The notes under the pieces: generated by a model
Database searches by the model: none
What the model saw: the letters and a program-made list of their open reading frames with translations, nothing else
What the model was told of the DNA's origin: nothing
Program-made: the position numbers and the translations under genes
Assembly: GCA_016869695.1 (NCBI GenBank)
Contig: VGDN01000067.1
Coordinates: forward strand, 1 to 6,324
Length of the DNA: 6,324 bases
From: Alphaproteobacteria bacterium
GTDB lineage: Bacteria; Pseudomonadota; Alphaproteobacteria; Rickettsiales; UBA1997
Direction: 5' to 3'
Part shown: positions 5,824 through 6,324 of the stretch, piece after piece
Position numbering within the stretch: position 1 is the first letter of the stretch
How the letters are laid out: each line of letters begins with the position of its first letter

Positions 5824-6323
5824 TAACAACAGCCGGCACTCAGCTCGAAATACAACATCTGATTTTCGCGGTAGCGCGATGTATTGAGAAGTTGCGATTT
5901 GCTTAAGACTTCGGCATAAGTTACTGAAGCGTTAAAATATTTGTGAGAAAAAATTCCCTTTAAGCCAGCGCCAGACAGCCTTCCGCTGTAGTGTCGATAT
6001 TGATCCTGGGCGTGACCGTAATCATAAAAAGGTTCGATTGTGATTGAGTTTAGATATGGAGAAACGGCGCCGAGACCAAAGCTAAGTTTGTTCCTGAGAT
6101 GATATCCCGAGCTCGTGCTGATGTTGTTCTCGAGGAAGCCGCGCACGGAGTAATATCCGCCTATGGAAAACTGCTCCGAGCCAAAAAGATTTTGCTTAGA
6201 ATATTGGCTATCAAACTCGCTTACGAACGAAAGTGGCGCCACTAATCTTTTGCTGAATGAAGCAAAAAGCTTCAAGGCTTCATATTGAGGTTTTAATTCA
6301 TCCTTTGGCGCGCCGGGCTGGTT
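5823..6323 (-). CDS. Two-partner secretion outer-membrane transporter (TpsB, ShlB/FhaC/HecB family), C-terminal part
   Basis: C-terminal 166 residues of an outer-membrane beta-barrel transporter of the Omp85/TpsB superfamily, which exports a large TpsA exoprotein. The frame is open to the right edge, so the start, signal peptide and POTRA domains are outside; an in-frame TTG at 6273-6275 is internal. The diagnostic segment is FSIGGYYSVRGFLENN followed by YHLRNKLSFGLG: the VRGF tetrad (codons at 6135-6146) is the conserved lid-loop motif that enters the barrel. Alternating hydrophobic strands follow (ITIEPFYDYGHAQD, SGAGLKGIF, NASVTYAEVL, MLYFELSAG). The TAG stop uses the outermost base of the palindromic element, and the same TAG would exist without it. 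The protein ends Cys-Cys, whereas such barrels normally end in an aromatic residue, usually Phe. The TpsA partner is not in view. Family assignment is good; the cargo is unknown. Confidence 0.82.
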   Translation of the reverse strand, partial: NQPGAPKDELKPQYEALKLFASFSKRLVAPLSFVSEFDSQYSKQNLFGSEQFSIGGYYSVRGFLENNISTSSGYHLRNKLSFGLGAVSPYLNSITIEPFYDYGHAQDQYRHYSGRLSGAGLKGIFSHKYFNASVTYAEVLSKSQLLNTSRYRENQMLYFELSAGCC

Positions 6324-6324
6324 T

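Overview
The window reads as a compact bacterial chromosome segment with moderately low G+C by eye (not computed). The protein set (VirB10/TrbI-type secretion channel, PPDK regulatory protein, NtrC-family response regulator, GalU, TpsB-type outer-membrane transporter) is Gram-negative. The PPDK regulatory protein looks alphaproteobacterial. A host-associated alphaproteobacterium is a reasonable guess, but no rRNA or other lineage marker is present to prove it.

Layout, left to right. A plus-strand cluster fills the first 4.7 kb: the C-terminal part of an Est30-like alpha/beta hydrolase (cut by the left edge), a VirB10/TrbI-family protein, the pyruvate,phosphate dikinase regulatory protein (PPSR), and a receiver-AAA+-Fis response regulator. 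The first three are separated by a 2-nt gap and a 4-nt ATGA overlap, so they look like one operon. A short inverted-repeat region then precedes galU (UDP-glucose pyrophosphorylase, plus strand). GalU converges on a minus-strand gene for a two-partner-secretion outer-membrane transporter (TpsB/ShlB/FhaC family), cut by the right edge.

The most informative structures are two non-coding palindromic insertions of about 150 bp that look like MITEs (miniature inverted-repeat elements). The first, 3108-3256, has 18-bp ends matching at 16 positions and is flanked by a perfect TATTC duplication. It landed inside the 3' end of the PPSR gene. Removing the element and one TATTC copy restores a PPSR frame that continues to a TAA two bases before the response-regulator ATG. 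The insertion therefore replaced the PPSR tail and stop codon and opened a gap of about 160 nt in a formerly tight operon. The second, 5678-5823, has perfect 18-bp ends, is flanked by TAA on both sides, and sits between the overlapping stop signals of galU and the TpsB gene without changing either protein.

The response regulator is also unusual: it lacks the GAFTGA sigma-54 contact loop and its Walker B aspartate is replaced by arginine, so it is probably not a conventional sigma-54 activator. I see no CRISPR array, tRNA, rRNA, transposase or restriction system here.
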